Positions 1 to 8,357 of a stretch of 64,000 nt of DNA are shown piece by piece. A model generated the notes under the pieces. That model made no database searches, was not told where the DNA came from, and saw nothing but the letters and a program-made list of their open reading frames with translations. The translations under genes were made by a program, and so were the position numbers. Origin of the DNA: Serratia sp. UGAL515B_01 (GTDB lineage Bacteria > Pseudomonadota > Gammaproteobacteria > Enterobacterales > Enterobacteriaceae); contig NZ_CP109901.1 in assembly GCF_033095805.1 (NCBI RefSeq), positions 1,054,001 through 1,118,000 of the forward strand. Reading direction: 5' to 3'. Position 1 is the first letter of the stretch, and each line of letters begins with the position of its first letter.

Positions 1-74
1 CACGGGAAAATTTTCAGCGCTTTTTCGCGGTAACCGACTTCCAGTTTTGCGTAGTTTTTTGGAATATATGCCAT
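1..74 (-). CDS. yajD: YajD, HNH nuclease family protein (N-terminal 24 residues, cut by window edge)
   Basis: Only the start of the gene is inside the window. It reads MAYIPKNYAKLEVGYREKAL and onward to IFP, which matches the N-terminus of enterobacterial YajD almost residue for residue. YajD is a small (~115 aa) HNH-motif protein of unknown cellular role; the HNH motif itself lies outside the window. The identification rests on remembered similarity over 24 residues. Confidence 0.8.
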   Translation of the reverse strand, partial: MAYIPKNYAKLEVGYREKALKIFP

Positions 75-269
75 AGTCTGCCTACAGGCTAATAACGATA
101 TTACTGCTCATATTAGCACAACCTGTGGGTAGTGGCTGTAAGCCGCTTATTTTGCCGGCAAAACACAATCCACAATCAAAAGTCGATGCTTAGTATACCC
201 AATGACTTCACGTTGCGAGTTTTCTAACAAAATAGTGAAGTGCCCCGGCAATGAGGGCCGGGACATAGG

Positions 270-1115
270 TTATTCTTCCTTGCGTGCCATTAACTGGCGC
301 TGGTGTTCATCGTTGGCCGCTTGAATTTCTTCCAGTACGGAGCCTACATCGGCCCGTTTGCTGTTTTCGATATGTTTGCCAGTCAATTCAATTTCTGGTG
401 TCAAATTGCCTTCTTGATATAGCGCCCAGATCTCTTTGGCGTATTTGCTACCAAGCAGTTGCGGCGCGAACTGACCGTAATACTGCGTTATGTTATTGAT
501 GTCGCGCTCAAACATGCTTTTAGCGTGATTGTTTGCAGCAGCATCTACAACCTGCGGCAGATCGATAATAACCGGCCCATCTTTATCCATCAACACGTTG
601 AACTCTGATAGATCGCCATGGACCAAACCTGCACACAGCATCCGTACCGCATAGTTCATCATCAAGGCGTGGTCGTGCAATGCCTGTTCGACGGTTAACG
701 TCACATCACTTAGGCGCGGCGCTACCAGTCCTTCTTCATCGGTGATCAGCTCCATCAACAGCACGCCGTCCAAGCAAATATCTGGTTGTGGGACGCGTAC
801 ACCTGCCTTGGCCAGCAAATAGAGAGCATCAACTTCGGTATTCTGCCAAGCCTCTTCCTGCTGTTGGCGGCCAAATTTAGAACCCTTGTTCATGGCGCGT
901 GCATCACGGCTATTGCGAACCTTACGGCCTTCTTGATAGTTAACTGCCTGCTTGAAGTTGCGTTTTTCGGCTTCCTTATACACTTTTGCACAGCGGATCT
1001 CATCACCGCAACGTACGATAAATACGTCCGCTTCTTTGCCACTTTTCAAACGACGGATGACATCGTCGATTAAACCATCATCTACCAATGGCTGGAGTCG
1101 TTTTGGAATTTTCAT
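270..1115 (-). CDS. RIO-type serine/threonine protein kinase
   Basis: 281 aa. An atypical protein kinase of the RIO1 family, expected to be cytoplasmic and ATP-dependent. The phosphate-binding loop lies in SGKEADVFIV (about residues 25-34). The catalytic loop LVHGDLSEFNVLM (about 164-176) carries the catalytic Asp and metal-binding Asn. The metal-binding Asp is in IIDLPQ (about 183-188), where RIO kinases replace the DFG motif. The C-terminal tail is charged. Bacterial members are widespread but their substrates are largely unknown. It is divergent from nothing close by and looks monocistronic, with about 195 bp to yajD and over 600 bp upstream without a gene. Confidence 0.88.
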   Translation of the reverse strand: MKIPKRLQPLVDDGLIDDVIRRLKSGKEADVFIVRCGDEIRCAKVYKEAEKRNFKQAVNYQEGRKVRNSRDARAMNKGSKFGRQQQEEAWQNTEVDALYLLAKAGVRVPQPDICLDGVLLMELITDEEGLVAPRLSDVTLTVEQALHDHALMMNYAVRMLCAGLVHGDLSEFNVLMDKDGPVIIDLPQVVDAAANNHAKSMFERDINNITQYYGQFAPQLLGSKYAKEIWALYQEGNLTPEIELTGKHIENSKRADVGSVLEEIQAANDEHQRQLMARKEE

Positions 1116-1738
1116 GCAGCCTTGTACCCTATTTAGGCTCCGGTGTGAATATTTTGCTTATGGTCATAACGTAAATATATATCCATTGTGCTTCAAGCTG
1201 CTGATAGTGTTATTGACCTAAAAGATTAAAAGCAACTTGATCGCCGGTGCGAAGTGCGACTATTTATGCTTTGTGTGGAACAGCATAAGCGGGAACTCGT
1301 ACTCTTGGCAAACCAGCGTCTGTTGAATACCCTTTTCATCGGTCATGATAACGTCCTTGTGGTTGTCGAGGAAGGTGTGCCGGAATTTATGTGTAAAATT
1401 CGCTCTTTTGCAGAGCGTTACCTTAATCTACTGACTCGCACTAAATGCTGTTGTCATGCAATTAAATCGCCTTTATAGCGGCTCTGCCATGCAGAAGCAT
1501 CTGTGTTGTAACCGGAGTGTGTGAGTAGGATCGTGGGCTCACATTGGTGTGCAGTCGATTGGAAAAATTTACCTGACTCAGATCGCAACTGCTCCTATTA
1601 CTGAATAATATGCAGGATAAATAAAACAGTTATGCCAGGTTTTTAGGCTCTTATGCGTGAACCGGGCTAAGTAGGCGTTTTACACTTGTGACACAATCTA
1701 GGCTGTGTATTTGTGCAATGCGAAATTATTGAGGCGAT
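1116..1738. other. gene-free interval between the RIO kinase and the SUFU-like gene
   Basis: About 620 bp without a convincing gene. It must contain promoters for both divergently transcribed neighbours. The segment just before the gene at 1739 is AT-rich with a possible promoter near 1686-1720. A 28-codon minus-strand reading frame at 1260-1346 has a good ribosome binding site but is not recognised. Confidence 0.5.
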
Positions 1739-2839
1739 ATGAACGAGTCAATTGTACTTGCTGAGGTCAGCAACGAGAACCAAACATTGGTCGCAGTGGT
1801 TCAGCAAGACAGCCGGACTGCCTATTTTTATATCTATCCAACGGAAGAGTTCAGTGAACGTTTTCAGGTTCGCGCTTGCTGGTTACGTAATCTTGTCGTT
1901 GCTCCACTCCAGGAAGACCTGGCTGCGTTGAAAGCCGGTTTACCGCCGACACTGCAGGCTGAATACTGCCGTAACCCTGAAGGAGACACACCGCTGGACC
2001 CTGAACGGTTAACGGTGATTTGGGCAGAGAGTGATGATGGTGCAGCATTGTGGTATGACGATGAACTGCTGGCTGTGATCCCTGGTTTGAGTTTGTATAG
2101 CGAGCCTGCGGTGTGCTATTCCGCTGGTTGTGTCAAAGAGAATCCACTTGCTTATCCACTCGGTGTAGATTCTGCGCAAGATCAATATATTTTGGCAGAA
2201 AATACTCGCCAGTTTTGGTATAGCTGGCAGCGTGAGGAGGGTAACCCATGGCCCCAAATGCGGAGTGATTATCAGGCTTGCTATGGACAACACTTCGGGC
2301 CTGCGGTGAAGTATTATGCAATTGATCAGGGTAAGTGGCCGCCAATGGCGATTACCCAGCATGAGTGTGACGGAATTTATTATTTTCTGACCATTGGGTG
2401 CAGTATACGACCGATGCCATGGGTTGAGGGCTTATTTAATGATGAAGCTCCCAGCTATCGTCGTATGGAAATGGGAATTGCCATTGATGGGCAATATATG
2501 ACCGAAGATGATGCTGTGCAAATGGCCAGTGCATTGGCTGGTTTTGCCCACGCGCCCTGGGCGCAAATTACCTGGTTTGGAGAATGTCACATTTTGGTAT
2601 CTGAAGTCGTGCCAGCAGGTTACACTGGCTATGTTCTTTCCTCATCATTTTACCCTGATAGCGAAAGCCTTGTTTTGTCAAAGCAGTATGGTGACCCAGT
2701 GAATATTTTCTGGGCCCACCCAATATTCGAAACCGAACGTGAGTTAGCGCAGATTGCACCAGAAGGTGGACACGAGCTGGTGAAAAGAATGCGTGAACAA
2801 GGGGTCAATCATATTTTCCGCCCACGTCAACCGTTGTAA
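1739..2839 (+). CDS. Suppressor-of-fused (SUFU) domain family protein
   Basis: 366 aa, soluble, no signal peptide or membrane segment. The C-terminal half (about residues 180-366) has the look of the bacterial SUFU-like family: an aromatic-rich core with HECDGIYYFLTIGCS, the RRMEMGIAID strand, HAPWAQITWFGECHILV, and a tail ending ETERELAQIAPEGGHELVKR. In animals SUFU binds Gli transcription factors; the bacterial function is unknown, and many such proteins are immunity proteins or sit near polymorphic toxins. No toxin is visible beside it here. The stop codon lies inside the inverted repeat of the MITE-like element that follows. The SUFU assignment is from pattern memory. Confidence 0.65.
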   Translation: MNESIVLAEVSNENQTLVAVVQQDSRTAYFYIYPTEEFSERFQVRACWLRNLVVAPLQEDLAALKAGLPPTLQAEYCRNPEGDTPLDPERLTVIWAESDDGAALWYDDELLAVIPGLSLYSEPAVCYSAGCVKENPLAYPLGVDSAQDQYILAENTRQFWYSWQREEGNPWPQMRSDYQACYGQHFGPAVKYYAIDQGKWPPMAITQHECDGIYYFLTIGCSIRPMPWVEGLFNDEAPSYRRMEMGIAIDGQYMTEDDAVQMASALAGFAHAPWAQITWFGECHILVSEVVPAGYTGYVLSSSFYPDSESLVLSKQYGDPVNIFWAHPIFETERELAQIAPEGGHELVKRMREQGVNHIFRPRQPL

Positions 2840-2964
2840 TTACCGGGACACAGCCTAGTGTCGTAGTGAGGGAGTGACTGTTACTGTTATCCAGCGCGTT
2901 CTGCCAGCAATTTATCACTCTTGTGGTATGAAGAAGGTAAGTAGGCTGTGTCCCGTAATTATTT
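2837..2964. mobile_element. MITE-like palindromic element (~128 bp)
   Basis: The two ends are near-perfect inverted copies: TAATTACCGGGACACAGCCTA at the left minus one base matches the reverse complement of TAGGCTGTGTCCCGTAATTA at the right. The ~85 bp between them have no reading frame. The core GGGACACAGCCTA recurs at 9427, 16796 and 40005. The left arm overlaps the stop codon of the preceding gene, and a decayed IS1 abuts the right arm. Confidence 0.6.
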
Positions 2965-3021
2965 TTTGGGTCGTGACGCAGACTTGCTGATTACGTATGC
3001 TCCGCACTTTGGATAAAATTC

Positions 3022-3297
3022 ATGGCAAAAGTTGATGTGGTCTGCCCTCAGTGCAATGAAACCTAGAGTGTACGATGTAACGGACATTCAGCATCTGGTG
3101 CCCAACGTTACATCTGCAAGCGCTGCTCAAAAACCTTTCAGCTTAACTTTAGCTATTCCGGTGCCAAAGCAGACACACACCAACCCATTTTAATATGGCG
3201 ATGAATGGTTCTGGATGTCGCGATATCGCACGGGTTCTCGGCATCAGCCTCAATACCGTTCTGCGACACTTAAAAAATTTCGCCAAAACAGGTAGCT
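3022..3297 (+). pseudogene. insA: IS1 insA (broken)
   Basis: Reads MAKVDVVCPQCNET, then an in-frame TAG at 3064, then continues with an InsA-like zinc-finger segment ([20 protein letters not shown]). A further frameshift near 3190 is needed to reach the HTH part ([20 protein letters not shown]). Full-length InsA cannot be made. Confidence 0.8.
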
Positions 3298-3717
3298 GAG
3301 AATATCGACCCCAAAGCGGAAGCCGTTATCTGCTGTAAAGCCGATGAACAGTGGTCTTACGAGCGGTGTAAAGCCAATCCCCGGTGGTTGTTCTACGCTG
3401 ATGAGCGTATCCGCAAACGGGCTCTGGCCCACGTCTTCGGACCGAGAAATGCCTCGACTCTGCAACGATTGCTGGCCCTGCTAAGCACATTTAATATTGC
3501 CTTTTATATGACAGATGCCTGGCCGGTTTATAAGGTCCTGTTGAGCGCAACCCGCAACGTGGTGCGCAAGAAATATACCCAAAGGATAGAACGGCATAAT
3601 TTTAATATTCGCGCAAACATCAAACGACTGACCCGCAGAACCCTTTGCTTTTCGAAATCAGAGGAAATGCACGATAAGATCATCGGTTGGTATTTTACTA
3701 TCCATCACTATCAATAA
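3298..3717 (+). pseudogene. insB: IS1 insB transposase (incomplete)
   Basis: The frame encodes the InsB core: DEQWSYERCKANPRWLFY, a possible catalytic Asp in FYMTDAWPVY, RYTQRIERHN-like KKYTQRIERHNFNIR, and a C-terminus SEEMHDKIIGWYFTIHHYQ typical of IS1. An ATG in frame appears only at 3388, so normal expression would require the InsA-B' frameshift from an intact insA, which is lost. Probably inactive. Confidence 0.75.
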
Positions 3718-3733
3718 ATCTGCGTCACGACCC

Positions 3734-4035
3734 ACAATCAAGCATCTTCATGGTTCACAGGTATAAATTTAATTTCATTATCTTACTGATTTTTATAAAA
3801 ACAATATGTTAATTTTTTATAGTATGGTTTTAATTTCGAAATTAATAGGTTTTACATATTACCGTAAAGTAATTAATTATTATCTATAATGGATTTTGGT
3901 GATTGAATATAAAGTCATTTTTATATTAATCAATTAATTACTAGGTATATTTGAAAGGTTGAAATATGAAATTTAGTTGCATCTAAACATGCTACATGGC
4001 AATCTTTTTTACGGAAAATATAAGAGGGAGTTAAA
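3734..4035. other. AT-rich gene-free interval upstream of the Tat-exported binding protein
   Basis: About 300 bp, very AT-rich, without a supported gene. It presumably carries the promoter of the gene at 4036. A good ribosome binding site, AGAGGGAG, sits about 8 bp before its ATG. Confidence 0.5.
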
Positions 4036-5181
4036 ATGAATCGGAGAGATTTACTTAAAGCTGCTGTTGCAACAACATTGATTGCAGGCATAAACGCGCA
4101 GGCAAGTGAAACTAGATCTTCATCATCAAAATCTTCGGGTGGGAAACATTTAGGAATGGCTAATATCCCTGAAGAGACTAAAGACCTAGATACTCTTTAT
4201 AAGGAGGCTTTGGAGGAAGGTGGCGAGTTAGTCGTGTACGCTGGTGGTGATACTATTGACCAACAGGACTTCAATGCCAATGCCTTCCGTAAACGTTTCC
4301 CCAAGATGAAATTGAAAATGAACGTGGATTTTTCCAAGTTCCATGATGCAAGAGTCGATATTCAATTAGCTAACTCGGCGTTGGCGGTGGACGTAGTACA
4401 ACTGCAAGAGATACAGAATTTCCCACGTTGGAAAGATGACGGCGTATTACTTCAATATAAACCAAAGGGCTATTCCAAGGTATATGAACCTTTCAGGGAC
4501 CCAGATGGTTATTGGGTAAGTATTTGTGTCAACTCTTTTGCTAACTTGGCACACAAATCGGTAAAAAATCCACCAATAGAAGCGACGGATTACCTCAATC
4601 CTGAATGGAAAGGAAAAATTATTCTTGATTACCCGAATGATGATGATGCAACCCAATTCTTGTTCATGAAAGTGATAGAGAAACACGGTTGGCAGTGGTT
4701 GGAAAAATTTCTTGAACAAGATCCAATATTTGCACGTGGTGGTCAAAAACCTGTTGATGAAGTTGAAAGCGGTAATATGCCATTGGCATATGGCGTGTTT
4801 GGCCCGTTAGAACGCAACCCAGAGGACCCCGCTGTATTTTCAATTCCAAAGCATGATCCATTTATGGCTTGGGCACAGCGAGCTGCCATTTTCAAAGATT
4901 GTAAACATCCTGCTGCAGCCAAACTTTACCTGAATTGGTGGTTGTCTGAAGAACAACAGAACCATTGGTATCAGTGGCCTGTACGCACAGATATTATTCC
5001 AAAAGGTGGATATAAGCCCATTTGGGAGTATGAAAACGCCTACGTGCAAGATTTTATCGATTACATGATGGATCGTGGCAAGATGGAGCGTTTCCGTTCT
5101 ATGCTGACGCAATATATTGGCGAGGCCAAGGGGCCACCAAGTGCAGGTGTGTTAGGCATTTACCCAGATACAGGGCATTAA
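4036..5181 (+). CDS. Periplasmic extracellular solute-binding protein (Fe3+-type ABC family), Tat-exported
   Basis: 381 aa. The N-terminus MNRRDLLKAAVATTLIAGI has a twin-arginine motif (RRDLLK) and a hydrophobic stretch, so export by Tat is predicted. The mature part resembles type-2 periplasmic binding proteins of the iron(III)/spermidine group: ELVVYAGGDT near residue 65, LAVDVVQLQEIQNF near 118, and PAAAKLYLNWWLSEEQQ near 295. No permease or ATPase gene lies next to it; it is followed by a strong terminator, so it is an orphan or works with a transporter encoded elsewhere. The ligand cannot be told from sequence. Confidence 0.8.
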   Translation: MNRRDLLKAAVATTLIAGINAQASETRSSSSKSSGGKHLGMANIPEETKDLDTLYKEALEEGGELVVYAGGDTIDQQDFNANAFRKRFPKMKLKMNVDFSKFHDARVDIQLANSALAVDVVQLQEIQNFPRWKDDGVLLQYKPKGYSKVYEPFRDPDGYWVSICVNSFANLAHKSVKNPPIEATDYLNPEWKGKIILDYPNDDDATQFLFMKVIEKHGWQWLEKFLEQDPIFARGGQKPVDEVESGNMPLAYGVFGPLERNPEDPAVFSIPKHDPFMAWAQRAAIFKDCKHPAAAKLYLNWWLSEEQQNHWYQWPVRTDIIPKGGYKPIWEYENAYVQDFIDYMMDRGKMERFRSMLTQYIGEAKGPPSAGVLGIYPDTGH

Positions 5182-5185
5182 CCAA

Positions 5186-5218
5186 AAAGCCACTTCTTAA
5201 GGAAGTGGCTTTATACTT
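5186..5218 (+). terminator. Rho-independent terminator
   Basis: An 11 bp stem, AAAGCCACTTC pairing with GAAGTGGCTTT, starts 4 bp after the stop codon of the solute-binding protein and is followed by a T-rich run. Confidence 0.85.
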
Positions 5219-5251
5219 TTTATTTTATACTTTTTTTTAAGAGGACTACGA

Positions 5252-5635
5252 ATGAAAATGTATTTTGCTATTCTCGCATGTATTTTTCTCGCTGGAACGT
5301 CTGTAGCCCATGCCATTTCCCCTGAACGGCAGGGCATTGTCGGTAGTTGGAAAAGATTGAAGCCTAATGGAGAGTGGGTTATTTATGACTATCAAAAAGA
5401 TGGCGGTTTGCTCAGGGCAACGGATACGCAACCCAAGCTATCTCCATTCGGAGATTACCAGATCGAAAAAGATATTATTCATTTCAAAAATAACCCTGAA
5501 AATTACACCCCAGTCCGATTTGTCATCAAAATGAGCACATGCAGTGGGCACCGTGGTGAAACCCTATTCCTTTACGATAAAGACAGCGGAAACGCTTACG
5601 GATGCTACTTCAGTACGATGGGCTCAGGGGAGTAG
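5252..5635 (+). CDS. Small secreted protein of unknown function
   Basis: 127 aa. A Sec signal peptide (MKMYFAILACIFLAGTSVAHA) is followed by about 106 mature residues. The mature part begins with GIVGSWKRLKPNGEWVIYDYQKDGGL, reminiscent of small lipocalin-like beta-barrels, but I do not recognise a named family. Two mature cysteines (in STCSGHRG and YGCYF) could form a disulphide. It has its own ribosome binding site (AAGAGGAC) and a strong downstream terminator, so it is probably monocistronic. Confidence 0.7.
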   Translation: MKMYFAILACIFLAGTSVAHAISPERQGIVGSWKRLKPNGEWVIYDYQKDGGLLRATDTQPKLSPFGDYQIEKDIIHFKNNPENYTPVRFVIKMSTCSGHRGETLFLYDKDSGNAYGCYFSTMGSGE

Positions 5636-5681
5636 AAACATACTATGTTCATCATATACTACAAAATGATTAACTGCGTTT

Positions 5682-5708
5682 AGGAGGGAGGCTGAACCTC
5701 CCTCCTTC
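5682..5708 (+). terminator. Rho-independent terminator-like hairpin
   Basis: Perfect 10 bp stem AGGAGGGAGG with CCTCCCTCCT around a 5-nt loop, 46 bp after the stop codon at 5635. The T-run is short, so strength is uncertain. Confidence 0.6.
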
Positions 5709-5877
5709 CAATACTTTCGCCGATTATGGCGCACACAAAAGTTGTAAAAAACTGTTTTCAACAGTTTTATATCCTCCCTTGTGCTCTGCAATCTTAACTA
5801 TTTAAGTATATAATATTTGCTCTGTAAGACTGCAAAGATATCAAATCTAAAATCCAATAGTTTGGTGAGGGTGAGGA

Positions 5878-6285
5878 ATGAAATTGAAGAAACTTTGTGG
5901 TGTGGCTATGGTACTGGCAACTTTGATGACCAGTGGATGTCACTCTTATGATTCTGTACAGCTCAACAAGCAGCAGCTTGGTGAAAGTTATAACTATTAC
6001 GAGTTGCAGCCACCGCTCTATGCTGGAGATGAGATTCGATATCAACTCAAGGACGGCAAAAAGGGCGAACTCAAGGTGGCTAAAAAGGAGCCAAACACAA
6101 TTGTTGGTGAGAATGGGGAAGTTATTCAAATCTCAGAAATTGCCTCTTTAGAAAGAAAAGACCTTTCTAAGACAAAAACAGCGGCAGCTGTAGGTGGTGG
6201 TGTAGCTGCAACGACGGCGGTGATCGTTGTACTTGCGGTTAGTGTTACAGCAGGACTTGTCGCTGTTTTTGCATCAGCAATTTAA
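5878..6285 (+). CDS. Putative lipoprotein with C-terminal membrane segment
   Basis: 135 aa. A signal peptide ends in the lipobox LMTSGC, with Cys about residue 21. A short beta-rich segment follows (DEIRYQLKDGKKGELKVAKKEPNTI... reading like a small barrel). A C-terminal glycine/alanine/valine-rich hydrophobic stretch (about 103-135) could span a membrane. The ribosome binding site is GTGAGG just before the ATG. No family recognised; the neighbours do not suggest a role. Confidence 0.7.
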   Translation: MKLKKLCGVAMVLATLMTSGCHSYDSVQLNKQQLGESYNYYELQPPLYAGDEIRYQLKDGKKGELKVAKKEPNTIVGENGEVIQISEIASLERKDLSKTKTAAAVGGGVAATTAVIVVLAVSVTAGLVAVFASAI

Positions 6286-6626
6286 TGAAAAACCTACCGG
6301 ATACAGCAATCGTTGCATACTTGCTTTAAAGTCAAATATTATCTTCAACAGTTGCTTACTGGTTATTGATATTTAGCACTTTTTCCTTGTCGTTATGGTG
6401 ATGCTTACGGACAAAGCATCACCGATGATCGGTAACAAACACGTCGTGAGTGAACAGACCCCAGTAGTAAACAGAAAAATCAGGACATGCCTGATTACAG
6501 TTGTATAAGCAGTCGAAATACGATTGAGAAACCCCTATAGGAACCCTATACTGCCGCACATACAAAATGTGCGGTGGTTATTTACAACGCAGTATACCTC
6601 CGTTCAACAAGCTAAAAGGCAATTCC
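6286..6626. other. gene-free interval with two strong hairpins
   Basis: About 340 bp without a supported gene. It contains a perfect 10 bp stem-loop at 6397-6423 (GGTGATGCTT with AAGCATCACC) lacking a T-run, and an 8 bp stem at 6554-6574 (CCGCACAT with ATGTGCGG) followed by a T-rich stretch. The second hairpin lies 53 bp before the yehS start. Confidence 0.55.
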
Positions 6627-7091
6627 ATGATTAACAATGATGTGCTGCGTAGCGTGCGCTACATGCTGGCTATTAATGACGCGAAGATGGTTTCGATCGT
6701 CAAGCTTGACGATTTTGACGTCGATGTCGCAGCTATGGGGGCCTACATGGTTAAAGAAGGTGAGGCGGGTTTTGAACCCTGCCCTGATGAGGTTATGGCG
6801 CATTTTCTCAACGGCCTGGTACTTTACAAGCGGGGTAGGGATGATAAATTTCCGCCTCCTGTTATAGAGTTGCCGATCACCAATAATTTGGTCTTGAAAA
6901 AGCTGCGTGTGGCATTTGAACTGAAAGATATTGATTTGCAGCAGATATTTACCGCTGTAGATTTCCGTATTTCTAAACCGGAGCTGAGTGCACTGTTCCG
7001 TAAAGAGGGTACCAAAAACTATCGCCCATGTGGCGATCAGATGTTGCGCTACTTTCTGAAAGGTTTGGCCCAGCGCCTACGCGGTGTGTAA
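6627..7091 (+). CDS. yehS: YehS, DUF1456 family protein
   Basis: 154 aa. It matches enterobacterial YehS: INNDVLRSVRYML at the start, the first repeat CPDEVMAHFLNGLVLYKRGRD, then NNLVLKKLRVAFELKD and the second repeat CGDQMLRYFLKGLAQRLRG. The protein is a duplicated DUF1456 unit (about residues 1-75 and 85-150). Function unknown. I chose the ATG at 6627 over an in-frame one 60 bp earlier because family members begin with this MxxND start and AAAAGGCAATTCC supplies a ribosome binding site. Confidence 0.9.
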   Translation: MINNDVLRSVRYMLAINDAKMVSIVKLDDFDVDVAAMGAYMVKEGEAGFEPCPDEVMAHFLNGLVLYKRGRDDKFPPPVIELPITNNLVLKKLRVAFELKDIDLQQIFTAVDFRISKPELSALFRKEGTKNYRPCGDQMLRYFLKGLAQRLRGV

Positions 7092-7113
7092 TTCCTTGAT
7101 TTGGTCACTTTGG

Positions 7114-7142
7114 GCGCCCTATTAATCAAGGGCGCTTTCCTT
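7114..7142 (+). terminator. Terminator after yehS
   Basis: A 7 bp GC-rich stem (GCGCCCT with AGGGCGC) around an 8-nt loop, followed by TTTCCTTACTTTT, 22 bp after the yehS stop. Confidence 0.75.
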
Positions 7143-7297
7143 ACTTTTCCTGCCATGATTATCTTCCTTTTGCACGTAATAGATTTGTGGATCATACTCA
7201 GTACGATATGGGGGTTTTATCTTGATAGGTATCAGTGAACTGATTATTTTCATCACGATAATACGCGTCTGAACTGTTTTGACACAAAAAGACCACA

Positions 7298-8239
7298 ATG
7301 ATGACTACAGCGCCCGCACCTATTCCACAGCAATTGAATAACACAGAAATAGAACAGAAAATACTCAGGCGTTCAATCTTCTGTACCTTATTTATCGCCA
7401 GTGCTGGGATTGTATTTGGTATTGTCTGTGGCTCAATGTCGATTATTTTTGATGGAATGTTTTCTGCATTGGATGCTGGCATGTGTGCACTGTCCTTGAT
7501 GGTTTCGCGTTTGCTGGGGCAGCCCCACAGCCGTCGTTTTCAGTACGGTTTTTGGCATATTGAACCTCTGGTGCTAGCGTTTAATGGCTGCTTACTAACG
7601 CTGCTGTGTCTCTACGCTTTTGTGAATGCGGTTAAAGGGATTATCGACGGTGGGCGTGAACTTGAACTAGGATGGGCGATTGTTTATGCCGTTACGATCA
7701 GCCTTTTCTGCTTCATTCTCTACTTTAAGCAGCTCAAACTGAATAAACAGATCAAATCGGAGTTAATCGCGCTGGATACCAAAAGTTGGTTGATGTCTGC
7801 CTGTATCAGCTCTGCATTACTGTTGGCTTTTATTCTTTCCTGGCTGATGGAAGGAACTCGTTACGAGCACCTTATCGTCTATGCCGATCCTTTTGCTCTG
7901 GCTGTGTTGACCTTGGTCTTAATACCGGTGCCGATCAAAACGGTCAAGTCTGCCGTGAGTGAAGTTTTACAGATGACACCCGACAGCCTCGATTGCAAAG
8001 TGGAAGCCATTATGGCGCAGTTAACGCTGGAATATGGTTTTCTGGATTACTCGAATTATGCCACCCGCATTGGGCGCGGCTTGTTTATTGAGATCCACAT
8101 CGTTATCCCGGAAAGTATGGAAAAAATCGGTGTGCAAAAATTTGATAAAATCCGTGACCAAATAGCTGATGCCATCGGTGAAGATAGCCCCCATCGCTGG
8201 CTGACGATCTCATTTACCCATGATCCCAAGTGGCTATAG
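7298..8239 (+). CDS. Cation diffusion facilitator (CDF) family transporter
   Basis: 313 aa inner-membrane protein with about six hydrophobic segments in the first 215 residues and a C-terminal cytoplasmic domain of about 95. Segments near 28-50, 58-75, 92-118, 128-148, 168-186 and 199-212 fit the CDF fold. The second segment has Asp residues (FDGMFSALDAGM) where CDF metal sites lie, and RRFQYGFWHIEPLV is a typical TM2-TM3 loop. CDF proteins export Zn2+, Fe2+ or other divalent ions in exchange for protons; specificity cannot be told here. ATG ATG at 7298/7301 leaves the exact start open. Monocistronic. Confidence 0.85.
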   Translation: MMTTAPAPIPQQLNNTEIEQKILRRSIFCTLFIASAGIVFGIVCGSMSIIFDGMFSALDAGMCALSLMVSRLLGQPHSRRFQYGFWHIEPLVLAFNGCLLTLLCLYAFVNAVKGIIDGGRELELGWAIVYAVTISLFCFILYFKQLKLNKQIKSELIALDTKSWLMSACISSALLLAFILSWLMEGTRYEHLIVYADPFALAVLTLVLIPVPIKTVKSAVSEVLQMTPDSLDCKVEAIMAQLTLEYGFLDYSNYATRIGRGLFIEIHIVIPESMEKIGVQKFDKIRDQIADAIGEDSPHRWLTISFTHDPKWL

Positions 8240-8357
8240 TCACATGGGAGCATGGCTGGTGAACGCAGCTTGTTAATTCAAGGGCTTTGTTGCTATACGG
8301 CAAAACAAGACGGCTCTCCGCACGTTTGGTGCAGATGATAATTGAACGGTTACGCGT

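Larger units (their letters stand above)
2968..3733 (+). mobile_element. IS1-family insertion sequence, decayed
   Basis: The 766 bp length fits IS1 (about 768 bp). Terminal inverted repeats start GGGTCGTGACGCAGA at the left and read TCTGCGTCACGACCC at the right. Between them lie recognisable but broken insA and insB frames. No convincing 8-9 bp target duplication is seen, so the element is old or has been rearranged. Confidence 0.85.

Noticed and set aside
1260..1346. 28-codon minus-strand frame starting MTDEKGIQQTLVCQEYEFPL with a good AAGGA ribosome binding site
   Set aside because: Too short and unrecognised; the frame upstream is open but has no start. Could be a small protein, but evidence is insufficient.
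6397..6423. Perfect 10 bp hairpin considered as a terminator for the lipoprotein gene at 5878
   Set aside because: No T-run follows and it is 112 bp after the stop codon, so it is listed only as part of the interval.
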